Of a stretch of DNA of 64,000 nucleotides, positions 28,405 to 37,953 are shown piece by piece (the stretch's first letter is position 1; each line of letters starts with the position of its first letter). Source of the stretch: Bacteroidia bacterium (GTDB taxonomy: Bacteria; Bacteroidota; Bacteroidia; B-17B0; Aurantibacillaceae); the NCBI GenBank assembly GCA_016787445.1, contig JAEUTQ010000028.1, forward strand, positions 1-64,000, in the 5' to 3' direction. Both the position numbers and the translations under genes were made by a program. Below the pieces are notes generated by a model that did not search any database, was not told the origin of the DNA, and saw only the letters and a list, made by a program, of their open reading frames with translations.

Positions 28405-29805
28405 ATGATGCAAGACGACAACATCGAAAAATATTTGGAAGGTCTTAAATACGTGGCCAACGATAGTTATTTCAGAAGTCTTGCCGAAACAATTCCACAT
28501 TTTTTAATTGTAATTGATCCGGAAACTTACCGCATTCAATATTTAAACAGGTTAGATCAGGGTTTTACATTAGAAAGCGTAATAGGACGTGAGGCTTTTG
28601 AATTTGTATGGCCAGAACATGTTGATTTGTACAGGCAAAAATTCAATGAAGCAAAATCTACACGTACAACGCAGGTATTTGAATCTGTTGGACAATCGGC
28701 ACATGGTAAAGCGTGGTATCGTACTTATATTTCTATATTACCTGGACCAAATAATTCCATTGCCAGCTTAATGTTATTAGCAGAAAACATTACCAATAGT
28801 AAGTTAAAGGAAATTGAAGTATTTGAGAAGGGAGAAAAGCTAAAGGCAATTATCAACAATACAAATGATATTATTTGCTCTATCGATTTAAATTATAATC
28901 TGACGGAATTTAATAGTGTTTTTGTACAGTTAGTGAACCGCGGATACAAAACAAATCCTGAAATTGGCATGAGTATCTTCTCATTTGTTGAACCTTCCTC
29001 ACATCCGCATTTAAAAAACATATATAAGCGAATTGAAAGCGGTGAATCGCATTACGAGGTTCAAAGTTTTAATACTTCCATTGGGTTAGTGTACAACGAG
29101 ACGAATTATCATCCGATATTAGACGCCAATAAGAAAGTGATTGGGATTAGTGTGTTCTCAAAGGATATCACCAGTCGTGTAAAACAGGAAACTGAAATTA
29201 AACGCGCTTTAAAAGAAAAGGAAGTTTTGCTCGCAGAAATACATCACCGCATAAAAAATAATTTAGCGATGGTATCGAGTATGCTGCAGTTGCAAGAGAT
29301 GAATATTAATAATTCAGAGGCACGCGAAGCTTTAAGTTACAGTCGTAAACGTATTAAATCAACCGCTTTAATTCACGAACTACTTTATAAAAATGAATCA
29401 TTTCAGGATATTAGTCTGATGGACTATATCAAGGAGCTCTTTAAACACGTTAGTGTGAATGATAATATTCACCTGGAACTCAAAGGAACGGATGTGAAAA
29501 TGGATATTGTGCGCGCCATGCCATTAGGTTTAATGCTCAATGAAATCATGATGAACTCGTTTAAGCATTCTTTCAAAAATGCGGATGAAGGTAAAACGAC
29601 AATACAGACTAAAGTGAGTAACCAATTTTTGGATTTGGAGTATTGCGATTGCAAAGGTGAATTTCCAAACCACATCGATTTCAAAAACTCTAATACGACG
29701 GGACTTACTTTAATTCATACTTTTGCCGAGCAGTTAAATGGTTCTATTGAATTAGTAAGTTTTGCCCCGCCAAAATATATAATTAGTATACCACTCAATG
29801 GGTAA
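28405..29805 (+). CDS. PAS-domain sensor histidine kinase (HisKA_2 type)
   Basis: A 466-aa soluble histidine kinase with no membrane span. Two PAS domains (about 20-135 and 145-262) precede a HisKA_2/HWE-related dimerisation region with phospho-acceptor His at 280 or 281 (AEIHHRIKNNLAMVSSMLQL) and a C-terminal ATPase domain (about 345-466). It would sense a cytoplasmic or ligand-bound signal. The last 8 bases overlap the response-regulator gene, so they are translated together and are likely partners. ATG occurs twice at the start (28405, 28408). Confidence 0.9.
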   Translation: MMQDDNIEKYLEGLKYVANDSYFRSLAETIPHFLIVIDPETYRIQYLNRLDQGFTLESVIGREAFEFVWPEHVDLYRQKFNEAKSTRTTQVFESVGQSAHGKAWYRTYISILPGPNNSIASLMLLAENITNSKLKEIEVFEKGEKLKAIINNTNDIICSIDLNYNLTEFNSVFVQLVNRGYKTNPEIGMSIFSFVEPSSHPHLKNIYKRIESGESHYEVQSFNTSIGLVYNETNYHPILDANKKVIGISVFSKDITSRVKQETEIKRALKEKEVLLAEIHHRIKNNLAMVSSMLQLQEMNINNSEAREALSYSRKRIKSTALIHELLYKNESFQDISLMDYIKELFKHVSVNDNIHLELKGTDVKMDIVRAMPLGLMLNEIMMNSFKHSFKNADEGKTTIQTKVSNQFLDLEYCDCKGEFPNHIDFKNSNTTGLTLIHTFAEQLNGSIELVSFAPPKYIISIPLNG

Positions 29806-30157
29806 AATCAAAAAGATATTGTTGGCAGAAGATGAATTACTAATTGCAAAAGTGTTAAGAATGCAGTTGGAAAAGAAGGGTTTTGAAGTTAACAGCGTGA
29901 CAAGCGCTCCGGATGCCGAATCATTGGCAAGCACCTGGCATCCCGATTTAATCATTCTGGATGTTCATTTAAAAAATCACACCAGTGGAATAGAGGCAGG
30001 TTTCAATATCAGGAATTCAGGAGTTGATTGTCCGATTATATTCACAACAGGGAATTCCTATGAAAGTACTTTGAAGGAAATTGAAAACATAAAGAATGTT
30101 GAATTACTCAGTAAGCCGGTCGAGTTTGAATATCTTATGACTTTTATTCATAAATAG
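29798..30157 (+). CDS. Single-domain response regulator
   Basis: A 119-aa CheY-like receiver without an output domain. The phospho-acceptor is D55 in LIILDVHL, the acidic pocket is AEDE near residue 10-13, and the conserved lysine is in LLSKPVEF. It overlaps the kinase gene by 8 bases. With no DNA-binding part, it must pass the signal by protein contact or act as a phosphate relay. Confidence 0.92.
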   Translation: MGKIKKILLAEDELLIAKVLRMQLEKKGFEVNSVTSAPDAESLASTWHPDLIILDVHLKNHTSGIEAGFNIRNSGVDCPIIFTTGNSYESTLKEIENIKNVELLSKPVEFEYLMTFIHK

Positions 30158-30277
30158 CTGAATAAAGAGTTCACTTTTCTATTCAACAACCCAATAAAAT
30201 TTAAATCAATATAAATAAAAATTTCAAAAACAAAATTTGGAATTTCTGCTTAAGTATTCTATACCTTTACACTAATT

Positions 30278-32587
30278 ATGGAAAGTGCAGAGAAGAGTCC
30301 GGCCGAAATAGCAGCAGCATTTATTAACCGAACCAATAAGAATGTTTTTTTAACCGGAAAAGCAGGAACAGGAAAAACAACATTTTTAAAACACATTGTT
30401 AGCAGCACACATAAGAAGTGTGTTGTGGCGGCTCCAACCGGTATTGCTGCAATTAATGCCGGAGGTGTTACTTTGCATTCACTTTTTCAACTTCCTTTTG
30501 GTGCTTTCGTTCCCGGGCCTTTACCTGCAGGCGGATTGTCGCAATACATAAAAGTAAACGACAAAAATTCTCTTTTAAAGGAACTGCAGTTAAATTCTGT
30601 AAAACGGAATCTGCTCCGTGAAATAGAATTACTGATTATTGATGAAGTCAGCATGCTTCGTTCGGATTTGTTAGATGCCATTGATGTTATTTTACGTAGT
30701 GTGCGCAGAAATTATAATTCTCCTTTTGGCGGATTACAAATTCTGTTTATTGGTGATTTATTACAGCTGCCTCCCGTGGTGAAAGAAGAAGAATGGCAAT
30801 TATTACAAAGGTATTATAACAGTCCGTATTTTTTTGATGCACTTGTTTTACGACAACACAAACCGGTTTATGTAGAGTTAAACAAAATTTACAGACAAGA
30901 TGATGAAACCTTTATACAACTGTTAAATCATCTTCGAAGTAATAAGTTAACGGTGGATGATATAGCATTACTGAACTCTTATTATAAGGAAGGATTTAAG
31001 CCAAAGCCGGAAGAGAATTACATTACCTTAACCACACATAACATAAAAGCTGACAGGATTAATAAGGAGTATTTAAATGAATTAAAATCTTCATCCTATT
31101 TTTATAAAGCGATTATTGAGGGCGACTTCAACGAAAATTCTTTTCCGGTTGAATTAAACATGGAATTAAAAGTGGGTGCACAAGTCATGTTTGTGAAAAA
31201 TGATCCGAGTGGTGCGCAGCGGTTTTTTAACGGAAAAATTGGCGTGGTTGAAAATCTTACGGAGAAAGAAATTTGGGTTGCATGTAATGACTCAACGAAA
31301 CCCATATCAGTTGAAAGGTATGAATGGCAAAATATTAAATATTCCTTAGATGTTACAAGCGGTGAGATTACTGAAAAGGTAGTGGGTAAGTTTCTACAGT
31401 ATCCTTTAAAGTTGGCTTGGGCCATTACTGTTCATAAAAGTCAGGGACTCACATTTGATAAAGCAATAATTGATATTGATAAGGTGTTTGCGCCTGGACA
31501 AGCATACGTGGCTTTGTCGCGTTTGCGGAGTTTAAATGGATTGGTATTAAATGAGCGGATTAATTACAAAGGGATAGAAACAGATGCGCATGTAAAATCG
31601 TTTTCCGATTCAAAGCAAGATCAAGATGAATTGGTTAAGCAAATCGATAATTCACAAACGGATTATTTACGGGATGTTTTACTCAAGGCCTTCGATTTTT
31701 ATAATTTAAATAATGTGTTTCAAAATCATGCCATTTCTTATGATCAGGATAAAAAGAAATCAGCGAAAACACCGCAGAAGGAGTGGGCACTACAGCTAAA
31801 GGATAAGACAGAAAGTTTGCAAACCAATGGCAGTAAATTTTTAACACAAATAAATGCTATACTTGGATCGGGTGTTCCTGATTTCAAATTATTAAATGAG
31901 CGGGTAGAAGCTGCCATCAATTATTTTGAACCGATTTTGTCTGATTTGCAAGAGCAAATCTTGAATAAAATTAAAGAGCTCAATGCAGAGAAGAGAATCA
32001 AAGTGTATTTAGAAGAATTATTAGAACTTGAAGCGGTTTGCTTTCTGAAGAGTGTTGAGTTAAAGAAGGCCTTTTTATTTTCTAAAAATATTCCGGAGGG
32101 AAAATCAGTACTAAAAGAAGAAATTAAAGCTTTAGTTAATTCTAATGTGAGAGAACAAAGATTGGCTGCGTGTTTACAGCGAGATGCCGAATATGAAATG
32201 GAGCGGGAGGAAAAATTGCAGGCACGCAGAGAACGAAGAAAAAAGCGAAAGGAAAAATCAAGTGAAGAAGAAGAATCAACATTAGAAAGTAAAGTCTCAA
32301 CGCAAGAGCAAAGTTTTCTCTTATTCAAGGATGGTCACGATGTGGAAAGTATTGCCAAAATGCGTGGCATGGCTCTGAGTACCATCGAAGGACATTTAGT
32401 TCCATATGTAGCAAAGGGTTTTTTAAGTGCGTCGCAATTTGTAAGTGATGAAAAGTCCAGTCACATCCTGGAAGTCGCGAAAAAGTTGAATACCTACAAA
32501 TTGGGTGAAATTAAAAACGCTCTGGGCGACGAATACACTTATACGGATATAAAATTCGCGCTGGCTGCCGCTTTATCAGAATCTTAA
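30278..32587 (+). CDS. PIF1/RecD-like helicase with C-terminal HTH domain
   Basis: A 769-aa superfamily 1B helicase. Walker A is GKAGTGKT at residues 27-34, Walker B is LLIIDEVSM, and later motifs include IGDLLQLPPV, LNKIYRQDD and the UvrD-like AITVHKSQGLTFDKAIIDI. The C-terminal third contains coiled-coil Lys/Glu-rich segments and a helix-turn-helix domain (about 690-769, GMALSTIEGHLVPYV), as in HTH_40/RQC-like helicases. A role in replication or repair is likely. It is separated from the response regulator by 120 bases and overlaps the convergent DUF218 gene by 4. Confidence 0.88.
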   Translation: MESAEKSPAEIAAAFINRTNKNVFLTGKAGTGKTTFLKHIVSSTHKKCVVAAPTGIAAINAGGVTLHSLFQLPFGAFVPGPLPAGGLSQYIKVNDKNSLLKELQLNSVKRNLLREIELLIIDEVSMLRSDLLDAIDVILRSVRRNYNSPFGGLQILFIGDLLQLPPVVKEEEWQLLQRYYNSPYFFDALVLRQHKPVYVELNKIYRQDDETFIQLLNHLRSNKLTVDDIALLNSYYKEGFKPKPEENYITLTTHNIKADRINKEYLNELKSSSYFYKAIIEGDFNENSFPVELNMELKVGAQVMFVKNDPSGAQRFFNGKIGVVENLTEKEIWVACNDSTKPISVERYEWQNIKYSLDVTSGEITEKVVGKFLQYPLKLAWAITVHKSQGLTFDKAIIDIDKVFAPGQAYVALSRLRSLNGLVLNERINYKGIETDAHVKSFSDSKQDQDELVKQIDNSQTDYLRDVLLKAFDFYNLNNVFQNHAISYDQDKKKSAKTPQKEWALQLKDKTESLQTNGSKFLTQINAILGSGVPDFKLLNERVEAAINYFEPILSDLQEQILNKIKELNAEKRIKVYLEELLELEAVCFLKSVELKKAFLFSKNIPEGKSVLKEEIKALVNSNVREQRLAACLQRDAEYEMEREEKLQARRERRKKRKEKSSEEEESTLESKVSTQEQSFLLFKDGHDVESIAKMRGMALSTIEGHLVPYVAKGFLSASQFVSDEKSSHILEVAKKLNTYKLGEIKNALGDEYTYTDIKFALAAALSES

Positions 32588-33303
32588 TTGCTTTTGTTTT
32601 TCGATTTTCTTTGCGCGCGTTTCCTTTTTCTAATCTCCTTTTTTACTTTGTGTCCGCGTGTTCCTCTCAAGCGTTGTATTTTCGATTGTCTTTTTTCAAT
32701 AGAAACAAAATCGGGAACAAATGCCTCTTGCGCATTTACTGTAGTAAATTGGTGCGGAATTGTATTGACGCTATCTAGAATTGCGGGTAACATATCGCAG
32801 GTGAGGCCATATCTTTTCGGGAAAGCTTTCATGAAGCTGGTGTGTGCTGTTTGTGAAGCGAATCCTATTTTTTTAAAGCCCAATTCCTGTGCCATTAAAC
32901 AGCTATAGTACAAGTTTTCTGTGGTGTGTTCGGCTTTGGTTTCGGTAAATAATATAGTTTCTGGGAGGCCGAGTTGTTGGGCATACAGTTTTAAAACAAC
33001 AGCTTCTTTATAAGGCGTATAAACTGCAGCACCGGAAAAAATAATGTTTTTGGTGTAGCCATTTTTATAAAGATAAGCGGCCCAACGGAGCCGTTCACTT
33101 AAAACATTATTTATTTTTCCCGAATCACTAGGGTATCCCGGAACAATAATCACATCGTATGGTTTTTGGAGGCGGGCTTTCGCCATACATTCATCCGGCT
33201 CGGAGTAAAATTTCTTGTAATAGAGTTTACATCCGCTAAGCCAAAGCAAAGCGATTGAAAATAGTACGATTCGTTTTAAGGGATGAAGAGCGCAAAAGTT
33301 CAT
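32584..33303 (-). CDS. DUF218/YdcF-like protein, probable lipoprotein
   Basis: A 239-aa protein with an N-terminal membrane/lipoprotein segment (hydrophobic run followed by LWLSGC, a lipobox-like Cys) and a DUF218 (SanA/ElyC/YdcF) domain: DVIIVPGYPSDSGK, LSERLRWAAYLY, IIFSGAAV and the EHTTENLYYS block. DUF218 proteins act in envelope homeostasis; the reaction is not settled. The C-terminal tail is strongly basic (Arg/Lys). It is the last gene before the integration site. Confidence 0.8.
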   Translation of the reverse strand: MNFCALHPLKRIVLFSIALLWLSGCKLYYKKFYSEPDECMAKARLQKPYDVIIVPGYPSDSGKINNVLSERLRWAAYLYKNGYTKNIIFSGAAVYTPYKEAVVLKLYAQQLGLPETILFTETKAEHTTENLYYSCLMAQELGFKKIGFASQTAHTSFMKAFPKRYGLTCDMLPAILDSVNTIPHQFTTVNAQEAFVPDFVSIEKRQSKIQRLRGTRGHKVKKEIRKRKRAQRKSKNKSN

Positions 33304-33331
33304 GATGGGCTGATAAAGCGAATATAAACAA

Positions 33332-33356
33332 AAAGCCCCTCTTGTGGAGGGGCTTT
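33332..33356 (-). terminator. Orphan terminator, probably of the interrupted tRNA gene
   Basis: AGCCCCTC pairs with GAGGGGCT and is followed, on the minus strand, by five T. No minus-strand gene ends just upstream of it. The nearest item is the tRNA 3' fragment at 33385-33402, whose transcript would run into it, so it is best explained as the tRNA's old terminator. Confidence 0.65.
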
Positions 33357-33384
33357 GCTATTACTGAAGTAGCATTTCTGCTGT

Positions 33385-33402
33385 TGTGATCCCGCTGGGA
33401 CT
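33385..33402 (-). other. tRNA 3'-end fragment; likely attachment site (att)
   Basis: On the minus strand these 18 bases read as the 3' half of a T-stem (CCCAG), the 3' acceptor strand (CGGGATC) and the discriminator base of a tRNA gene. On the far side (to the right) the sequence departs from a tRNA, and the integrase gene begins 183 bases further on. Tyrosine recombinases often use tRNA 3' ends and leave such a copy at the distal end of the element. The amino-acid identity cannot be read from this fragment. Confidence 0.6.
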
Positions 33403-33584
33403 AATTTAACTACTTTCCATTTTTTCAATTTTCACCCAAATATCCCGTTTTCATTGGGTAATCAGGATATTATCGGAATAATCGGTTACATCAAAAAACA
33501 TCAGAATGTTGAAAATGTTTCCCACAATGTTTCCCACAAACGCCAATTTTCATTAATTTAGTCTTGCAACAAATTTCACTCGTT

Positions 33585-34793
33585 ATGGCTACAGTATCAA
33601 TAGTTTTAAGAACCGACCGCATTAATAAAAAGGGCGAAGCACCAATCAACTTCTTTGTATTAAAGCACCGAAAATTAAGCAAAATTGCGACCGGCATATT
33701 AATCAATCCCAAGTTTTGGGACGAAAAAAACAAGCGAGTTAAGGGTACACACAAGAGTTCCGGAAGGTTGAACGCCTTCCTTTCAAACAAATTTGCAGAG
33801 CTTAATGATAGTGTCCTGGAGAACGAAACAATTTCAAAATCGTTAACCGTAAAGCAGATTAAAAATAAGATTTACGGTCAGGCGCCAACTAATTTCTTTG
33901 ACTTTGCCAAAGACGTACTTGCCGGATATGAAGCGCAAAAAATGTTTGGCACTTATGACAAGGCGGCCGCCATCGTGAACAAGATGAAAAAGTTTGTTGG
34001 CTCCGAAACACTTTTCATGCAGGAAATAAATGCAGAGTGGTTAACCAAGTATGATAACTACTGCCGCGAAGAATGGGAAAACAAAACGAATACCGTTCAC
34101 AAAGACATGAAGTTTATTCGCAAAGTGTTTAACGATGCTATCCGCATGGATAAAGTGGACATGAAAGACAATCCATTTTTGAAATACAGACTAAAAGTTG
34201 AAAAAACACAACGTACATTTTTATCCGAAGATGAATTGACCGCATTTGCCAAAGTGAAATGTACTCCCGGCACAAGAATGGAATTGCATCAAGATATGTT
34301 TGTATTTGCAGCGCACACCGGTGGCTTACGTGTTTCGGATGTGCTTCAATTGAAGTGGAAGAACATTGATAAAACACATATCAATTTCACCATTCAGAAA
34401 ACAGGTACGCAATTGTCTATTCGGGTTCCTGATAAAGCCATGGCAATAATAGATAAGTACAGAAGCAAAAATCAAAACAAGGAACACTACATTTTTCCGA
34501 TGTTGAGTAATTCTCTGAAAGAAGATGATCTTCGATTGATGGATAGAGAAATTTCCGGAGCCACCGCCTACATCAATAAGAACCTGAAAGAAATTGCAAA
34601 GGCAGCTGAAATAACTAAACCTATCAGCTTCCATATTTCACGCCATACTTTCGCTACCCGGGCACTGCGGAAAGGCATTAGCATCGATAAAGTTTCTAAA
34701 CTCATGGGGCATTCTGCCATTCGCGAAACACAGGTCTATGCAAAAATCGTAAATGAGGAACTGGATAAAGCTATGCTTGTGTTTAATGATTAA
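33585..34793 (+). CDS. Tyrosine recombinase (integrase)
   Basis: About 402 aa from the ATG at 33585; the longer frame opens with TTG and is not needed. It has an N-terminal arm-binding segment (1-90), a SAM-like core-binding domain (about 100-200) and the catalytic domain with R249 (GGLRVSD), H350, R353 (HISRHTF), H376 (GHSAIRETQ) and nucleophile Y385 (VYAKI). All five catalytic residues are present, so it is likely active. It is the first gene after the tRNA fragment, in the position expected for the integrase of the element. It is convergent with the peptidase-like gene, 4 bases apart. Confidence 0.93.
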   Translation: MATVSIVLRTDRINKKGEAPINFFVLKHRKLSKIATGILINPKFWDEKNKRVKGTHKSSGRLNAFLSNKFAELNDSVLENETISKSLTVKQIKNKIYGQAPTNFFDFAKDVLAGYEAQKMFGTYDKAAAIVNKMKKFVGSETLFMQEINAEWLTKYDNYCREEWENKTNTVHKDMKFIRKVFNDAIRMDKVDMKDNPFLKYRLKVEKTQRTFLSEDELTAFAKVKCTPGTRMELHQDMFVFAAHTGGLRVSDVLQLKWKNIDKTHINFTIQKTGTQLSIRVPDKAMAIIDKYRSKNQNKEHYIFPMLSNSLKEDDLRLMDREISGATAYINKNLKEIAKAAEITKPISFHISRHTFATRALRKGISIDKVSKLMGHSAIRETQVYAKIVNEELDKAMLVFND

Positions 34794-34797
34794 ACAC

Positions 34798-35223
34798 TTA
34801 AATTTCCTTGCCTGCATATACTATATTGTCCCTATCCTTTTTATTCCATGAATAGTTTAAGGTTAGACCATCTCCTTTTACATTATCTTCCGAGCCCCAC
34901 CATCCAGTTGGGTATTTATCGTGGGCAAGCTCACCCTTTACCACAATGGCTACATGGCCGCTTTTTCTAGGTGGATCATGCTTATCACTTCTTAGCCCTG
35001 CGACAACGAACCATCCGTTGTCAGCTTTTTCCTTGGCAGTTTTCCCATCCTTTATTAACGTCCAACCGTCCTTTTTCAGTCCTTTAACAATTTCATCCGC
35101 ATCTCCGGATAGCGTTACCCCAAATTTTTTCGCTACTTCAATTACAAACTCATTACAAAAGGCTTTATGAGTTTTGTATTTCTTTTCGCATTCCTCGATG
35201 ATTTCTTTTGCCTTATTTGCCAT
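34798..35223 (-). CDS. Small CHAP/NlpC-P60-like cysteine peptidase or amidase
   Basis: A 141-aa protein without a signal peptide. C23 in FCNEFVIEVAKKFG and H90 in RKSGHVAIVV have the spacing and setting of the papain-like CHAP/NlpC-P60 catalytic pair; a later NYSW could hold the third polar residue. Such enzymes cut peptidoglycan peptide bonds and appear as lysins or as secreted effectors. It is 20 bases downstream of the 809-aa gene on the same strand and is most likely co-expressed with it. The family call is by motif only. Confidence 0.55.
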   Translation of the reverse strand: MANKAKEIIEECEKKYKTHKAFCNEFVIEVAKKFGVTLSGDADEIVKGLKKDGWTLIKDGKTAKEKADNGWFVVAGLRSDKHDPPRKSGHVAIVVKGELAHDKYPTGWWGSEDNVKGDGLTLNYSWNKKDRDNIVYAGKEI

Positions 35224-35243
35224 ATTACAATATTAACTATTAA

Positions 35244-37673
35244 TTACAATGACCATCTGTGACCAAATATTTTGCCCGAAGGTTTTTTTACTCTAACCTT
35301 AACGTGTAAAATATCTCTAAACGATTTTTCTATCTGGCTAGCATCAAATTTTGCCTCCTTCAGTAGCTTGACTAAAGCTTTGTTATCGGTTATATCAAAT
35401 CTCTTTGTAAGAATTTTTACGGCTTCATCGGTTGATTTGCCCATTCCGTTCAACATTTCTGTGACATGTTTAATATCCAAGTTTATTTTTTTAGCATAAG
35501 AAATGAGTTGGGAGCTCATTCCACTAAACGCTTTACCAATTTCCTTATAGGTAAAGTCAGCCCCGCGAAGAATTTTTAAGATTTCTTTTGGAGAATCATC
35601 AACAAATTCTTTAATCGCAGAAGCTATTTCTCTCACTTTGAATTCAGATTCTTTCAAAAGCTTTGCAACCTCCTCGGGGCCTTTTTCCAATCCTTTACTA
35701 ATCACTAAATATGCAAGCTTACATCCTACTTCGGCCTTTTTCAAGAGGTCTAAAATCATCTTAGCATTATTACCTAACTCGTCCTTTAAACGTTGAGCTA
35801 TAATCAATGCCTGGTCTTTTAAATTGTTTGCAATATCTATCACTCCATGAACTATCCCCTTAAGCCAAGCCAAAGTGTCATTGAAAATCGATTTCAATTT
35901 TTCTTTGATAGCTTCTAATACCATTGTAGGTAAATCATAGAATTTTTCCAGGTCTTCAGTTTTTATTTTTACAGGGATCGTAATTGGTTTACCAAAGAGC
36001 TTGAAAGTGCAATCGAAACTAAACGATTCAGGAACTCCTTTTCTAATTACTAATTTTCCAGCACAACCTACAGAAAAACTAATTTTGATTTTTCCAAAGG
36101 GCTCAACCTTCATTTGTATTTTAGGCGTAGAGAGTTTTAGTTTTACATCAATATCTATATCTCCTTTTTTAGAAATTACACCTTTAAATGAAGCAGGTGC
36201 GAATGGTAAAGATTGTTTAAAAGAAAAACTTATGCCATTTTTATTAAATTTTGAAGTAGCATTCAAGGCTTCTATTTTATCAAAAATCTTTACTTTTAAG
36301 GCCGATTCGAATTGCGGATCACCGTCATCAACTCTGAAATCAAACTGCATTCCTCCTGGCTTTACTTTCCCTTTATGCCCTTCAGAATTGCCTCCAATTT
36401 CTATTATGTGTGGAATTGAAATAGGCTCAACTAAGAATAACCCTTTTACCTCTTTAGCTTCTTGGTAATAATTAAGCTCCGTGTAACCGTGAATACCAAG
36501 TAATTTGAATTCCGAAAAAATACCGAAACCGACTGGTGCAATTTCCCCAGATCTCAAGATAAAGCCCGGCTGGTCGCACCAATAAATATTGAGATCATTA
36601 AATGAAAGTACATCGTCAATAAATTTAGGAAATCCTGGCGCTACACCTGTTAGCATTTCGATTCCTTTACTAAATGTAAGTTCCTTAATTTTTCCATCGA
36701 ACAATGCCGGGACAGGCGTGGAGCTTAGATTAGAATATTGTAACTCAAAATTATTACTTTCTAAATCTGAACTCTGTTTTGATTTATCTGACTTTGTTCC
36801 AAAGTTACCAAATGCCCCATACGTATATGTTTTTTTAATCAATGATCCTCCGAACTTAATATTCACATTCCACACTTTAATTCCTGGTAACTCGTTCGAT
36901 ATCATCAGTTCGTTCGGAACTTTTGCTTGTAAGGTAAATAAGTCTAATGCCAATGAAATATCACCGTTTTTAACCTCAATAGGTTTCTGTTCCGGCATAA
37001 GATTAATGGAATAATCACCTCTAATGGTAATTGAATCGGATGAATGAACAATAATTTCTTTGACCTCAAAAGCGATAATATCCAGTAAAGAAAGTTCCCA
37101 ATGTACTTTTTTTGAAATGGTTTTATCTAATGGATTAATCTGAAATAAATTATCTTTTAAACCGAGATCTTCTAAGATTTCATTTTTAAAATGAGTTGCA
37201 ACGTTATATACTCCGTTCGGTATAACTTCATACAACAGTTTGTCGCCATTATCATCAAATTCTAGTTCAATCGGACTTTTTAAAGAAGTAAAATAGAAAA
37301 TAGTGTTATCTAAGTTTGCTCCGATTTCATGAAGAATATTAACCACTCCATCACCAATAAACGAGCCCCAGCTTCCTTCCGGTTCTACTGATATTACGTA
37401 TTCTATTTTATTCATATTATTAAAAAAAGCGACCGTGATATCAACATCTGCTTTTTTGAACCATTTTTTAAACCAAAACGTACTTGTTATAGTTATTTCT
37501 TTATCCGTGAATTCCGAATAGATAGGTTTTTTTAATTCAATTATTCCATCATTTAGGTCAAAGAAATTTTCTAAATCTTTTATAATATTGGGGGCAACTG
37601 TTTTTAGATCAAATGCAAACTGATTATTGGCCTTCTGACCAGCAAGGTTCAGGGATAATTCTTTAAAAGTCAT
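35244..37673 (-). CDS. Large uncharacterised protein with beta-rich body and helical C-terminal repeats
   Basis: An 809-aa protein that I do not recognise. No signal peptide or membrane span. Residues 1 to about 570 are rich in strands with many alternating hydrophobic residues (FGKIKISFSVGCAGKLVI). From about 580 there are amphipathic helices, and about 650-790 holds degenerate 30-35-residue units of the type LLKEAxFxxxxIxKxF. The small peptidase-like gene follows in the same operon, which suggests a carrier, scaffold or partner for that enzyme. It could be a secreted toxin-like or injection-type protein, but no direct evidence shows this. Confidence 0.6.
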   Translation of the reverse strand: MTFKELSLNLAGQKANNQFAFDLKTVAPNIIKDLENFFDLNDGIIELKKPIYSEFTDKEITITSTFWFKKWFKKADVDITVAFFNNMNKIEYVISVEPEGSWGSFIGDGVVNILHEIGANLDNTIFYFTSLKSPIELEFDDNGDKLLYEVIPNGVYNVATHFKNEILEDLGLKDNLFQINPLDKTISKKVHWELSLLDIIAFEVKEIIVHSSDSITIRGDYSINLMPEQKPIEVKNGDISLALDLFTLQAKVPNELMISNELPGIKVWNVNIKFGGSLIKKTYTYGAFGNFGTKSDKSKQSSDLESNNFELQYSNLSSTPVPALFDGKIKELTFSKGIEMLTGVAPGFPKFIDDVLSFNDLNIYWCDQPGFILRSGEIAPVGFGIFSEFKLLGIHGYTELNYYQEAKEVKGLFLVEPISIPHIIEIGGNSEGHKGKVKPGGMQFDFRVDDGDPQFESALKVKIFDKIEALNATSKFNKNGISFSFKQSLPFAPASFKGVISKKGDIDIDVKLKLSTPKIQMKVEPFGKIKISFSVGCAGKLVIRKGVPESFSFDCTFKLFGKPITIPVKIKTEDLEKFYDLPTMVLEAIKEKLKSIFNDTLAWLKGIVHGVIDIANNLKDQALIIAQRLKDELGNNAKMILDLLKKAEVGCKLAYLVISKGLEKGPEEVAKLLKESEFKVREIASAIKEFVDDSPKEILKILRGADFTYKEIGKAFSGMSSQLISYAKKINLDIKHVTEMLNGMGKSTDEAVKILTKRFDITDNKALVKLLKEAKFDASQIEKSFRDILHVKVRVKKPSGKIFGHRWSL

Positions 37674-37798
37674 GAGTTGGATTTGGTTGTCAAGATATTA
37701 AAAAATAATTATTCAAGTGCTCCCGATTGCCTTAATATGACCTTTGCTTATAATATAAATAGTCTCAGGTCGTTCATGACTGATTTTTAATCGAATAG

Positions 37799-37885
37799 CC
37801 CTAAAATCTTGCTATAAAACATAGCAAGCCGTTGCTATATTTTTTAACAATCAGGTGAATTTCAATGCAATTTAATATTTTAGGG
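37799..37885. promoter_or_regulatory. Nested inverted repeats in a divergent intergenic region
   Basis: The 280-base gap between the divergent genes at 37673 and 37954 holds CCCTAAAAT (37799-37807) and its exact inverse ATTTTAGGG (37877-37885), and, inside, CTTGCTAT (37808-37815) and its inverse ATAGCAAG (37821-37828), with a third TTGCTAT at 37832-37838. Both neighbouring promoters must lie here, so these are candidate regulator-binding sites. Confidence 0.45.
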
Positions 37886-37953
37886 TGTCGATTTTTGATT
37901 AAAATACAATCAATGATTGACAAATATTCAGTCAACTTGAATCAAATAACCCA

